The position numbers and the translations under genes were made by a program. The notes below the pieces were generated by a model. The model made no database searches. It was not told the DNA's origin and saw only the letters and a program-made list of their open reading frames with translations. Of a DNA stretch of 64,000 nt, positions 8,667 through 17,353 are shown piece after piece (positions within the stretch are counted from its first letter, which is position 1; each line of letters begins with the position of its first letter). Origin of the DNA: CAYGSN01 sp964352675 (lineage in GTDB: Bacteria; Pseudomonadota; Alphaproteobacteria; Micavibrionales; Micavibrionaceae); contig CAYGSN010000007.1 of assembly GCA_964352675.1 (NCBI GenBank), positions 1 to 64,000 of the forward strand. The letters are read 5' to 3'.

Positions 8667-9734
8667 ATGAAACGAAACGAATTATACACAACCATATCTG
8701 AAGCGCGGCTAGCTTGCTTTGATCTCTCAACAGATTCTTCCGCAAGGCAAGCTGTTAATAAAACTTTTGATCTCTTAGACACAGCTATTGATCGTTTTTT
8801 CGTAGACCCGGAGGTTTCTCCTTCAGACTGGTATAACAGGTGGGATGGTTTTGATAGAGCAACGCAGGCGCTCAAATCATTAGACGGTGTTTTACCTCAG
8901 CAACCGACCGCTTTAAGTACATTGCATGACAGTTTAGAAGATTTTGAAAATGATTATTCCGGCGGCGCAATCAGAGAAAGTTACATTTCTCAAAATAACG
9001 CTCACGGCGATTGGAAACTTGATAACTATATCTGTACATACATTCCAGCAAGCAGGGCCGTCGATCATTTAAAAGATTTGTACGATGACGAGATTGATCT
9101 CGACAAACCTGAAAATCAATCTCATCCAGCCAATGTCATTGCAACAGCATTATGGTCTGCTAGCTTTATGATTAGAAATTTTGAGTGGGTAGAACCAGAA
9201 GATCTTGCGCGAGGCTATATTGAACGGTTTGGCGTTATAGACGGCACAGAAAAGGTGCCGTTACGAGACCTACACGATTTATTTGATAAAAGCCTAGAAG
9301 AACTTGAAGACGCGATCAAAGATTCCGCAAATGCAGAGGTTGCCGATGAGATTGCTGTCCTTAGCGCACTAAATAGCTTTAAAGCTTTCAGAGGAGCCGA
9401 TTATGGCGGCTATAAAAGGGCTGATTTTAATATTGAAATTACAAGTGAGACCAGTAGACCAGCAGCAACTTTTGCAAGCGCAGCAGTAGCAGAGCCGACA
9501 GCAAAGCCAGGCGAAGAGGATGCTTACAGAGTAAACACCCAAAGAATACCAAGATCTGGGGGAGCTGAAACACCAGACCCACAGACAAAGAAGCCTAAAG
9601 GCCCTGTCAGCACGCAAATGGACGATGCTGCTGCAAAAAAACCCAGGATAGTTCCGCCCACGGCAAAACCTACAGCAAGGGCTAGGCCCGCTTCTTCTAG
9701 AACTCACAATAGAGGCCCAAGGCGAAGCCTATAA
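8667..9734 (+). CDS. Hypothetical acidic protein with a Pro/Lys-rich tail
   Basis: 355 residues from an ATG preceded by ATGAGGGG. The first 250 residues are acidic and helical; from about residue 270 the chain turns into a low-complexity Ala/Pro/Thr/Lys/Arg tail ending in basic residues (RTHNRGPRRSL). No family is recognised. The DNA is clearly richer in A+T and uses more TTT, TTA and GAT-type codons than holA upstream or parB downstream, which hints at acquisition or loose selection. It converges on parB, with only 30 bases between the two stop codons. Confidence 0.65.
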   Translation: MKRNELYTTISEARLACFDLSTDSSARQAVNKTFDLLDTAIDRFFVDPEVSPSDWYNRWDGFDRATQALKSLDGVLPQQPTALSTLHDSLEDFENDYSGGAIRESYISQNNAHGDWKLDNYICTYIPASRAVDHLKDLYDDEIDLDKPENQSHPANVIATALWSASFMIRNFEWVEPEDLARGYIERFGVIDGTEKVPLRDLHDLFDKSLEELEDAIKDSANAEVADEIAVLSALNSFKAFRGADYGGYKRADFNIEITSETSRPAATFASAAVAEPTAKPGEEDAYRVNTQRIPRSGGAETPDPQTKKPKGPVSTQMDDAAAKKPRIVPPTAKPTARARPASSRTHNRGPRRSL

Positions 9735-9764
9735 AAAATATTTTGTGTCAAAATTGGCGATTGA

Positions 9765-10703
9765 TCACTGGCTCAAACGTCCGCCACCGGATGGATGCCC
9801 GGTCAGGCGCTGGATCAACTCATCCAGCTGATCAAGCGATTTAAACTCAATCCGCACAACGCCTTTTTTGCCGTCACGCGAATCGATACTCAACTTCATG
9901 CCGAGCTGGTTCGACAGCTCTTTCTCCAGCGCGATTGTATCAACATCCTTCGTGGGCTTGCTTGTGTCACTGGCTTTCCCGCCCGATTTTTGGGCACGCT
10001 CCCCGGAGCCCGCAGCCAGCTGTTCTGTCTCGCGCACGCTCAAACCATGCTTGACAATTTCTTTGGCAAGCGCTTCTGGGTTATCCAGCGGGACGAGCGC
10101 ACGGGCATGGCCCACACTCAACTCACCTTTACGGACAGAGTTCAAAACACTATTCGGCAAATTCAAAATCCGCACCATATTGGCGATATGAGAGCGCGAT
10201 TTCCCCATCGCCTCAGCCAGCTTTTCCTGCGTATGGCCGAATTCTTCCATCAAACGCTGATAGCCTTGCGCCTCCTCAACAGGATCAAGATCTTCACGTT
10301 GCAGATTCTCGATCAGTGCGATTTCCAGGGCCTGCGTATTGCTCAGCTCCAGGACGATAACGGGCAATTCATGCAACTGCGCCCGCTGCGCCGCGCGCCA
10401 TCGACGCTCCCCGGCGATAATTTCATACTTGCCCTCAACATGGGTATCGGCCCGCACAATCAAGGGCTGAAGCACGCCATGCGTGCGAATCGATTCGGCG
10501 AGCTGATCCAGGGCCTCCTGGTCAAATGACGTGCGTGGCTGAAACGCACCCGGCTCCAGAGATTCAATCGGCAGCACCGTGCGTCCCCGCCCCGGCGTAT
10601 CACCGACCACATCGACCTGAGGATAAATCCCCTCCTCATCTTCAAACAGGGCGTTCAGTCCGCGGCCCAGGCCGCGCAATTTTGGATCGGCTTTTTCTCT
10701 CAT
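9765..10703 (-). CDS. parB: Chromosome partitioning protein ParB
   Basis: CTP-dependent sliding clamp that loads on parS and organises the origin region. The 312-residue product contains the N-terminal signature GRGLNALFED, the arginine-rich CTP-binding motif within the EIIAGERRWRAAQRA segment, and the helix-turn-helix HTQEKLAEAMGKSRSHIAN that reads parS; the C-terminal dimerisation domain follows a Lys/Ser-rich linker. The start at 10703 overlaps the parA stop as ATGA; the frame extends further upstream without similarity. Four parS-like sites lie 1.2-5.4 kb upstream. Confidence 0.97.
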   Translation of the reverse strand: MREKADPKLRGLGRGLNALFEDEEGIYPQVDVVGDTPGRGRTVLPIESLEPGAFQPRTSFDQEALDQLAESIRTHGVLQPLIVRADTHVEGKYEIIAGERRWRAAQRAQLHELPVIVLELSNTQALEIALIENLQREDLDPVEEAQGYQRLMEEFGHTQEKLAEAMGKSRSHIANMVRILNLPNSVLNSVRKGELSVGHARALVPLDNPEALAKEIVKHGLSVRETEQLAAGSGERAQKSGGKASDTSKPTKDVDTIALEKELSNQLGMKLSIDSRDGKKGVVRIEFKSLDQLDELIQRLTGHPSGGGRLSQ

Positions 10704-11524
10704 GCTGCTGCTTTCTCTTTTTCGATTTCGCGCTCGCGGCGAATAACCTCTTTCGCCAGCTTGATATAGGCCTGTGCCCCGGCGCATTTCATATCGTACA
10801 CGATCGCGGGAAGACCAAAACTCGGCGCCTCGGAAAGCCTTACATTTCGGGGGATTACGGTCTTATAGACTTTATCGCCAAAATGCTCCCGCACATCTTT
10901 TTCCACCAGGACGGAGAGATTGTTACGGCTGTCAAACATCGTCAGGACAACACCATGAATATCCAGAACCGGATTAAAATGTTTACGCACGCGCTCCACC
11001 GTTTTGACGAGATGGCTGAGCCCTTCCAGCGCGTAAAACTCACATTGCAGCGGCACAACAATCGAATCAACAGCGACCAGAGCATTCAGCGTCAGAAGAT
11101 TGAGCGAGGGCGGACAATCTACGATCACATAGTCATAGGACAGATCCTGATGCAGCGCGTCTTTCAGGCGATATTCGCGGTTCTCGGCATTGACCAATTC
11201 GATCTCTGCGCCGGACAAATGAATGGAGGACGGTACGACAGACAGACGCGGCACTTTCGTTTCCACCGCTGCACGGCCAACATCAACCCCATCAAACAGC
11301 ACATCATACGAACTTGCACGTATCATGGAGCGCCGCACGCCGAGACCCGTGGAGGCATTGCCCTGCGGATCGAGATCAATCAGCAAAACACGCTGGCCCA
11401 CCGCCGCCAGGGCGGTGGCGAGATTAATTGCTGTTGTTGTTTTACCAACCCCGCCCTTTTGATTGGCAATCGCCAAAAGTCGGGGGCGCCGTAACGATGA
11501 AGCAGATGAAAAAACGTTGCTCAT
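10700..11524 (-). CDS. parA: Chromosome partitioning ATPase ParA
   Basis: Deviant Walker ATPase that forms a nucleoid gradient and pulls ParB-parS complexes apart. The 274-residue product has the deviant Walker A motif KGGVGKTTTA near residue 21, the Walker A' LLIDLDPQGNASTGLG, and the Walker B strand YVIVDCPPSLNLLTLNAL. It is the short chromosomal type without an N-terminal DNA-binding domain. It overlaps parB by four bases and follows rsmG by 68 bases, as usual near alphaproteobacterial origins. Confidence 0.97.
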   Translation of the reverse strand: MSNVFSSASSLRRPRLLAIANQKGGVGKTTTAINLATALAAVGQRVLLIDLDPQGNASTGLGVRRSMIRASSYDVLFDGVDVGRAAVETKVPRLSVVPSSIHLSGAEIELVNAENREYRLKDALHQDLSYDYVIVDCPPSLNLLTLNALVAVDSIVVPLQCEFYALEGLSHLVKTVERVRKHFNPVLDIHGVVLTMFDSRNNLSVLVEKDVREHFGDKVYKTVIPRNVRLSEAPSFGLPAIVYDMKCAGAQAYIKLAKEVIRREREIEKEKAAA

Positions 11525-11592
11525 GATAAATTCCTTTGAAGATCGCTATAATGGCGCAGATTCGCTGCCCCCGTCAATCTTTTCAAAAAAGA

Positions 11593-12195
11593 TCATGCCC
11601 GTTTATGCACATTGGAAATCCGCACGATCGCAGCCTCGGGATCTGTTACACTTGGGATAAATTTACATGCAAAATCATGGTCGCTTTGAGCCTTTTTAAT
11701 TTCCTCTTCCGCTTTGCGGCCTTTCAACAGGATAAATTCCAGGTCCGGCTTTTGCTCCAGAACGGGCGCGGCGAAATCTAGAATCTCCTGCACAGACTTA
11801 AACGCCCGCGCCGTGATCAGATCGGGCAGAACGACTTTTAAAACCTCCTCTACACGGGCATTGTGTATCTCAACCCTTGCCGATGTTTCACGTGAAACAG
11901 TTTTCAAAAACTGGCATTTCCGATTATCGGACTCAATGAGATGAATATCCAGATCGGGCCTTATAATGGCAAGCACGAGGCCGGGGAAACCCGCACCGCT
12001 ACCCAAATCTGCAATTTTTGCATTTTGTGCAATGAGATCAGAAATCTGGATGGAATCTTCAAAATGCCGCTGCCAGGCCTCATTGATGGTTCCCGGACTG
12101 ACCAGATTGATTGCCTTGTTCCATTTGACGAGCAAAGCTTTATACAACTCCAACCGCTCCATTGTTTCACGTGAAACAGCCATATCAAGCCGCAT
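11593..12195 (-). CDS. rsmG: 16S rRNA (guanine527-N7)-methyltransferase RsmG
   Basis: SAM-dependent methyltransferase acting on G527 of 16S rRNA. The SAM-binding loop IADLGSGAGFPGLVLA and the following acidic strand HLIESDNRKCQFL are clear; KWNKAINLVS is the usual N-terminal signature. About 200 residues. The start is uncertain: ATGs at 12222, 12195 and 12183 are all in frame and none has a good ribosome-binding site; 12195 gives a normal length and an 11-base overlap with mnmG. Two perfect parS sites lie within the gene and are both read as Val-Ser-Arg-Glu-Thr. The old name is gidB. Confidence 0.93.
   Translation of the reverse strand: MRLDMAVSRETMERLELYKALLVKWNKAINLVSPGTINEAWQRHFEDSIQISDLIAQNAKIADLGSGAGFPGLVLAIIRPDLDIHLIESDNRKCQFLKTVSRETSARVEIHNARVEEVLKVVLPDLITARAFKSVQEILDFAAPVLEQKPDLEFILLKGRKAEEEIKKAQSDHDFACKFIPSVTDPEAAIVRISNVHKRA
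11884..11899. other. parS: parS centromere site (perfect)
   Basis: The 16-bp palindrome TGTTTCACGTGAAACA matches the universal bacterial parS consensus exactly. It lies inside rsmG and is read there as VSRET within KTVSRETSARV. ParB is encoded 1.2 kb away. Confidence 0.95.
12163..12178. other. parS: parS centromere site (perfect)
   Basis: Exact TGTTTCACGTGAAACA palindrome near the 5' end of rsmG, read as VSRET in the segment AVSRETMERL. It lies only 7 bases from the mnmG stop codon. Confidence 0.95.
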
Positions 12196-14074
12196 GCTTC
12201 TTATGATCTTTGCGTTTGACATGACGCAGGAGGGCGATGATGGCCGCCGGAGTGACGCCGGGGATGCGGGAGGCGGCGCCTAATGTGACCGGGCGGGCCT
12301 GTTCAAGCTTTGTGCGCACCTCGTTGGACAGGCTACCGACCGTGGCGTAATCCAGATCAGCCGGGAGTTTGAGCGCTTCGTCCTTGCGGAAGGCGGCGAT
12401 GTCGGCCTCATGGCGGTCCATATAGCCGGCATAGAGGGAATCAAATTCGATTTGTTCGCGGATGGCGGGCTCAATCCCTGCCAGCTCCGGCCAGACGGTT
12501 TGGAGCTGTTCCCAATCGATATCGGGATAGCTGAGCAGATCCATGACGCTGCGGCGGCTGCCGTCTTTTTTAACGCCGATACCGTGGACCTCAAGCTCGT
12601 TGGGCGTCGCATTCAGATCCTTGATCAGGGTGCGGGCGGTTGTGAGCTTTTCAGATTTTTCCTGCCAATGTTTTTGGCGCACCTCGCCCACACAGCCAAT
12701 CTCTATCCCGCGCGCTGTCAGGCGTTGATCGGCATTATCGGCGCGCAGGCGCAGGCGGTATTCCGCCCGGCTGGTGAACATGCGATACGGCTCCGGCGCG
12801 CCGCGTGTAATCAAATCATCGATCAAGACACCAATATAGGCTTCGGCGCGATCGAGGCTAAAAATCGGTGATGTTTCACGTGAAACATCTGATTTGCACT
12901 GCAGCGCGGCATTAATCCCGGCCATCAGGCCTTGCGCGCCGGCTTCCTCATACCCCGTGGTGCCATTAATCTGTCCGGCGAGGAACAGGCCGGGGATTTG
13001 CTTGGTCTCCAGCGTGGCTTTGAGCGAACGCGGATCGACGTAATCATATTCAATCGCATAGCCGTATTCGAGGATTTTGGCGTTCTCCAGCCCCGGAATG
13101 GTGCGGATATAGGCATCCTGCACATCACGCGGCAGGGAGGTTGAAATGCCGTTCGGATAGACGGTATGATCGTCCAGCCCCTCCGGCTCCAGGAAAACTT
13201 GATGGCGGGATTTATCGGCAAAGCGGGCGATTTTATCCTCAATCGCCGGGCAATAGCGCGGCCCCTCCCCCTTGATCTGGCCGGAATACATGGCGGATTT
13301 AGTGAGATTATCGGCGATGATTTTATGCGTCGCCTCATTGGTATAGGTGATGTGGCAGGGAATCTGCGGCACCGTGATTTCGGTATTCATATAGGAGAAC
13401 GGCACAGGCTGTTCATCGCCGGGCTGCTCCTCACATGCGTCCCAATCAATGGTGCGGCCATCAAGGCGCGCGGGCGTGCCGGTTTTCAGACGGCCTAAAG
13501 GAAACTCAAGCCGCTCCAGCGTTTCTGCCAGGCCAATGGTCGGCGCTTCACCAACGCGTCCTGCTGGGGTGGTTTCCTCACCAATATGGATGAGGCCACG
13601 CAGGAAGGTGCCGGTGGTCAGGACAACGGTTTTGCAGGAAAGCGCTGTGCCATCCATGGTTTTGAGGCCTGTGATCGCGCCCCGCTTATCCAGAATCAGA
13701 TCATCCGCCGCGCCCTCGATGAGCGTAAGATTGGGGTAATCGCTCAGGATATCCTGCATCGCCTCGCGGTAAAGCTTGCGGTCCGCTTGCGCCCGTGGTC
13801 CGCGCACGGCCGGGCCCTTGGAAGCATTCAGCATGCGGAACTGGATACCGGCGCGATCAATCACCCGGCCCATCAGGCCATCAAGCGCATCAATCTCACG
13901 CACCAGATGCCCCTTGCCCAGCCCGCCAATCGCAGGGTTGCAGGACATGGCACCGATGGTGGCCAGCTTATGTGTGAGCAAAGCAGTCTTCGCGCCCATG
14001 CGCGCAGAGGCCGCCGCCGCTTCACAGCCTGCATGCCCGCCTCCGACAACAATAACATCAAATTTTGTATTCAT
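12185..14074 (-). CDS. mnmG: tRNA uridine 5-carboxymethylaminomethyl modification enzyme MnmG
   Basis: FAD-dependent subunit of the MnmE-MnmG complex that modifies the wobble uridine of several tRNAs. The 629-residue length is standard. FAD-binding motif VIVVGGGHAGCEAA at the N-terminus, SCNPAIGGLGKGHLVREIDA, TGTFLRGLIHIGE, LKTGTPARLDG and the TSRAEYRLRLRADNAD signature are all present. The start at 14074 places the FAD motif seven residues in; an in-frame ATG nine bases upstream is an alternative. A perfect parS lies inside, and a perfect DnaA box lies 86 bases upstream of the start. The old name is gidA. Confidence 0.97.
   Translation of the reverse strand: MNTKFDVIVVGGGHAGCEAAAASARMGAKTALLTHKLATIGAMSCNPAIGGLGKGHLVREIDALDGLMGRVIDRAGIQFRMLNASKGPAVRGPRAQADRKLYREAMQDILSDYPNLTLIEGAADDLILDKRGAITGLKTMDGTALSCKTVVLTTGTFLRGLIHIGEETTPAGRVGEAPTIGLAETLERLEFPLGRLKTGTPARLDGRTIDWDACEEQPGDEQPVPFSYMNTEITVPQIPCHITYTNEATHKIIADNLTKSAMYSGQIKGEGPRYCPAIEDKIARFADKSRHQVFLEPEGLDDHTVYPNGISTSLPRDVQDAYIRTIPGLENAKILEYGYAIEYDYVDPRSLKATLETKQIPGLFLAGQINGTTGYEEAGAQGLMAGINAALQCKSDVSRETSPIFSLDRAEAYIGVLIDDLITRGAPEPYRMFTSRAEYRLRLRADNADQRLTARGIEIGCVGEVRQKHWQEKSEKLTTARTLIKDLNATPNELEVHGIGVKKDGSRRSVMDLLSYPDIDWEQLQTVWPELAGIEPAIREQIEFDSLYAGYMDRHEADIAAFRKDEALKLPADLDYATVGSLSNEVRTKLEQARPVTLGAASRIPGVTPAAIIALLRHVKRKDHKKHAA
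12872..12887. other. parS: parS centromere site (perfect)
   Basis: Exact TGTTTCACGTGAAACA palindrome inside mnmG, read as VSRET in the segment DVSRETSPIF. Confidence 0.95.
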
Positions 14075-14159
14075 TTTGTGCATATGCGTAAAAAAACTCT
14101 CCTTCAAGACCCGCATGTATAAACAATCTTGGCAATTTTTACCAGAAAAAGCGTGACAT

Positions 14160-14168
14160 TGTGGATAA
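14160..14168 (-). promoter_or_regulatory. Perfect DnaA box upstream of mnmG
   Basis: TGTGGATAA, the exact reverse complement of the DnaA box TTATCCACA, lies in the 150-bp divergent intergenic region between mnmG and the gene at 14225. A single box suggests DnaA-dependent regulation or titration rather than a full origin. Confidence 0.6.
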
Positions 14169-14224
14169 AAATCTAATATAAGGGAAAGACAGTAAATTTC
14201 AAAAACTGGAAATAAACTTCGCAC

Positions 14225-14947
14225 ATGATCTGGAACAACCTCAACCCACTCGGCCGCCCAACAAGGCCTAGGCACAAGACGGCCCCCGTTTTTCAGCGAG
14301 CGGTTGCAGGAGAGATCAACACAGCACAAAAGATGCCAAGAGCACTGAGCCTGTGGCGCGAAACCGGCAAACCACCCGGAGATCCGCCTTTCTACTTAGA
14401 TCAAAAAGCGAGCCTGACAGCAAGCGCCTCTATTCTGTTTGGCGCTCGTCCGCTTAATCCCGCCGACATGGCTTTCCTGCCTGAAGGCGATAAGACGGTA
14501 ATGTCGCTTTTCAAGGAATTATTCGGCACCAAAGCCGGAGAAACGATCCATTATGCGCTACATCATGAAGGAAGTTTTCTCTGCGGCGCGCTTACAAAGG
14601 ACGGCATGCGTGTTTTTGAAGCCTATACGCCTTTGAATGAGTACGTAATGATTGAAGCTCTCAGCGAATTGGGCATCATTGACGAAAAATGGCTTGAAGA
14701 GCAGGCCTCTGCGGCCAAAGCAAACTTTTTGCAGGCCATGGGTGAAAAAGGTGTATCGGTTGCGGACAACATCCGTAACCTGGATGCGAAGCTCGGCAAT
14801 CATGATTTACACCACCTTGTGCCAGGTGCGAAATTAAGCAATGCCGATATTCTTGAGATTTGTGCAATCATCGCCACGGCGGAAATCCGCAACACCATCT
14901 GCGCCGATTTATTTACCGATACAGAAATCACGAAAGATTGCGTCTAA
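14225..14947 (+). CDS. Hypothetical protein convergent with mnmE
   Basis: 240 residues from the ATG at 14225; the first 36 residues are basic and poorly structured, and an internal ATG at 14333 is a possible alternative start. The body contains a helical region with GSFLCGALTKDGMRVFEAY and LNEYVMIEALSELGIID. No family is recognised and no signal peptide or membrane segment is visible. The last 39 bases overlap the 3' end of mnmE on the other strand. The function is unknown. Confidence 0.6.
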   Translation: MIWNNLNPLGRPTRPRHKTAPVFQRAVAGEINTAQKMPRALSLWRETGKPPGDPPFYLDQKASLTASASILFGARPLNPADMAFLPEGDKTVMSLFKELFGTKAGETIHYALHHEGSFLCGALTKDGMRVFEAYTPLNEYVMIEALSELGIIDEKWLEEQASAAKANFLQAMGEKGVSVADNIRNLDAKLGNHDLHHLVPGAKLSNADILEICAIIATAEIRNTICADLFTDTEITKDCV

Positions 14948-16270
14948 CAAATCTTCCACATCCACCTTCCCGGTAATGCGGCCAAGACCGCGAATAGCGA
15001 GGCGGCAATCTTCGGCCATGAGCTCGGGGAGCTGGGCACCCAGGCTGCGCTGAAGGGCGCTTTGGGTTTCTTCTAAAGCTGTGCGGTGGCGTTGACGAGT
15101 GAGGCTGGGGGCCTCAGTGCGGCCGATAAGGTGATCCGCTCTTTCAATGAGCGCGGTGAGCAGCGCATCAATCCCCTGCCCGGTTTGGACGGAAATTTCC
15201 AGCGCATCCGGTAAGGTAAATTTAGCCGCGCCCTGATCAGCTTTATTGATCAGGACAATAGCATGCTCATCGATCAAAGCCTTCGTATCCTCATCTGGCA
15301 CGTGTTGCGTGCCATCAAACATGAGGAGCTTTATATCGGCGTTTTCGGCGCGGGCCAAAGCCCGTCTAATGCCCTCAGACTCGATCTTATCCTGATCGCT
15401 AGTGCCGAGCTGATCCGGGCGCAGCCCCGCAGTATCGGCCAGAATAAACGGATAACCACCGAGGTCCAGATGAACCTCGATTACATCACGGGTAGTGCCG
15501 GCCATATCGGACACAATCGCCACATCTCGCTGTGTGATGGCATTCACAAGGCTAGATTTACCAGCATTGGGCGCACCAATGACAACTATTTGGAGACCAT
15601 CACGCAAACGTTCACCGCGGCGGTTGTCATCCAGATGCCCCGCCACCTCGCTCAAAAGAGATTGAATTTGCGGTACCATGGTGCTGACAATATCTTCGGG
15701 CAAATCCTCATCAGGAAATTCAATTTCTGCCTCCATATGTGCCAGCAGGTTTTTCAGTGTTTCCGTCCAGCCATTATAAAGCTCAGAGAGCGTTCCGCCC
15801 ATTTGTAAGAGCGCCTGAGATTTTTGCGCCTGTGTTTCCGCATCGATTAGGTCGGCGACGGCCTCAGCCTTTGTGAGATCCATTTTACCGTTTTCAAAGG
15901 CGCGGCGGGTGAATTCGCCGGGTTCTGCCATGCGATGACCGGGGAGATGTGCTAGAGTTTCGAGCAAATCCTGAATGACGGCGCGGCCGCCGTGAACATG
16001 GTACTCCACCACATCCTCGCCGGTGAAACTGCGCGGCGCTTTGAACGGCAGGATCAGAGCCTCGTCGATTGTTTCACGTGGAACAGTTTGTCCCGAATTT
16101 TGCGGCCCATACATACGACACAGCCTCGCCCGGGAAGGCACAAAAGAGCTTGCTTCGGGACTTTGGACCAACGCGAGAAGTCCGTCCCAGGAATCCGGGC
16201 CGGAGACGCGCACCACAGCAACACCGGAGCGGCCGGGCGGGGTCGATAATGCAAAAATCGTATCGTTCAT
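14909..16270 (-). CDS. mnmE: tRNA modification GTPase MnmE
   Basis: Dimeric K-dependent GTPase partnering MnmG in wobble-uridine modification. The 453-residue product has the N-terminal tetrahydrofolate-binding domain (GRSGVAVVRVSGP), the helical segment with PGEFTRRAFENGKMDL, the GTPase domain with G1 GAPNAGKSSL, G2/G3 AGTTRDVIE and LADTAGLR, G4 INKAD, and the invariant C-terminal CIGK containing the catalytic Cys. A parS-like site with one mismatch lies near the 5' end. Older names are trmE and thdF. Confidence 0.97.
   Translation of the reverse strand: MNDTIFALSTPPGRSGVAVVRVSGPDSWDGLLALVQSPEASSFVPSRARLCRMYGPQNSGQTVPRETIDEALILPFKAPRSFTGEDVVEYHVHGGRAVIQDLLETLAHLPGHRMAEPGEFTRRAFENGKMDLTKAEAVADLIDAETQAQKSQALLQMGGTLSELYNGWTETLKNLLAHMEAEIEFPDEDLPEDIVSTMVPQIQSLLSEVAGHLDDNRRGERLRDGLQIVVIGAPNAGKSSLVNAITQRDVAIVSDMAGTTRDVIEVHLDLGGYPFILADTAGLRPDQLGTSDQDKIESEGIRRALARAENADIKLLMFDGTQHVPDEDTKALIDEHAIVLINKADQGAAKFTLPDALEISVQTGQGIDALLTALIERADHLIGRTEAPSLTRQRHRTALEETQSALQRSLGAQLPELMAEDCRLAIRGLGRITGKVDVEDLLDAIFRDFCIGK
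16070..16085. other. parS: parS site with one mismatch
   Basis: TGTTTCACGTGGAACA differs from the consensus at one base in the right half. It lies inside mnmE and is read as VPRET in the segment TVPRETIDEA, the same frame as the other three sites. ParB normally tolerates single mismatches outside the core, so it is probably functional but weaker. Confidence 0.75.
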
Positions 16271-16381
16271 TTACGCCTGTTTTTCTTGGCCGCATTCAAG
16301 CACAGGCCATTCATAAAGACCATCCCATAAATCTTGACTTATTTCATATGTCATAATATAAAGTCGTAACAAAGGAAAACC

Positions 16382-16888
16382 ATGCCAAAACCCATCGCCC
16401 AGACACTCGTTTTTGCCGCAGAACGTGGGCTGGATGTTTCAGCGATCCTTACGCCTGCATTTGCTGGTGATCGGATGGAGAAGCTGGAGGCATGCTCAAA
16501 CCTGATCCAGAGGGTGCTGAATAACGGATCTTCTGTGCGCATCGTGGTGTGTACGAAAACGATGATGCGAAAAATGGGAAGCGGTTTGCGGGAGATGATT
16601 TTCGTCAATCCGGACCTTCTGGATATAAAGATTGCCTCTGAAGACCCCTTGCATGGTCCCCCGACGCCGTTTGTGTGTGCGCACACGATAGCGGGAGGCG
16701 CAATTTCTGCAGGAAAACCAGGCTTTCAAATGGAACTTCTTTCGAACGGCACCTTATTGATGGGGGGAGATGTCGCCCAAAACCATCTGGAGGCTTTTGA
16801 GCGCCGTTTTCATGACCCAAATTACTGCCAGCGCCCCCGCTTGACCGCTTTTAGCCAGGATGAATTTGTTTCTGTAAGGCCCCTTTAG
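16382..16888 (+). CDS. Hypothetical protein
   Basis: 168 residues from an ATG preceded by AAAGGAAAACC. A mixed alpha/beta protein with a Gly-rich C-terminal half; no recognised domain, signal peptide or membrane segment. It is divergent from mnmE with a 111-bp gap, so both may share a promoter region. The function is unknown. Confidence 0.6.
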   Translation: MPKPIAQTLVFAAERGLDVSAILTPAFAGDRMEKLEACSNLIQRVLNNGSSVRIVVCTKTMMRKMGSGLREMIFVNPDLLDIKIASEDPLHGPPTPFVCAHTIAGGAISAGKPGFQMELLSNGTLLMGGDVAQNHLEAFERRFHDPNYCQRPRLTAFSQDEFVSVRPL

Positions 16889-16927
16889 TACCGACCGGAT
16901 GGTATTGTGTATAAAGGCTGCTGCGCT

Positions 16928-17206
16928 TTACTTTCCGCTTTTTTCAGCCGTCTTTTTTGAGCTGCCAGAGCCGGTAGAATTTATGCCCATCTGATCCCAA
17001 AACATCTTCTGCATTTCACCCCAGCCCTGCATGGTGGCAGGCAGCCACGTCTTGAGCATGGTTTCCGGGTCCAGAGCATTCATGTTCTCACGTAACCGCT
17101 CCTCCAGCTCGCTCATCAACGCCTCTTGCATCGGCGCAACATCGGGGAGACCGAAAAACGCGCGGGCTTCTTGTGGGGTGCATTCTAAATCAAACTTCAC
17201 TTTCAT
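16928..17206 (-). CDS. DUF6489-like small protein
   Basis: 92 residues, starting at the ATG preceded by AAGGAGATCCTT-type sequence (the start at 17206 has GGAGATCCTT just upstream on its strand). The opening MKVKFDLECTPQEARAFFGL followed by a conserved Met/Trp-containing stretch (MQGWGEMQKMFWDQM) is the pattern I associate with a small alphaproteobacterial family of unknown function. A Ser/Lys-rich tail follows. The function is unknown. Confidence 0.6.
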   Translation of the reverse strand: MKVKFDLECTPQEARAFFGLPDVAPMQEALMSELEERLRENMNALDPETMLKTWLPATMQGWGEMQKMFWDQMGINSTGSGSSKKTAEKSGK

Positions 17207-17353
17207 AAGGATCTCCTGTCTTGCCGTGCTCAAACGAGACGAATGTAGACCCTAAGAAAATTAGCCGCAACTTGCAATGGGAGATTGATGAGCGACATTC
17301 AAATTGCTACGGTCTGGTAAGTTTTAAACACAAGCACAGGAGAGTACCGCCCA

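Noticed and set aside
10526..11494. 322-residue frame opposite parA/parB
   Set aside because: Shadow of parA and parB; composition is typical of antisense translation and parA is certain.
12410..14122. Open frames opposite mnmG
   Set aside because: mnmG is unambiguous over the entire stretch.
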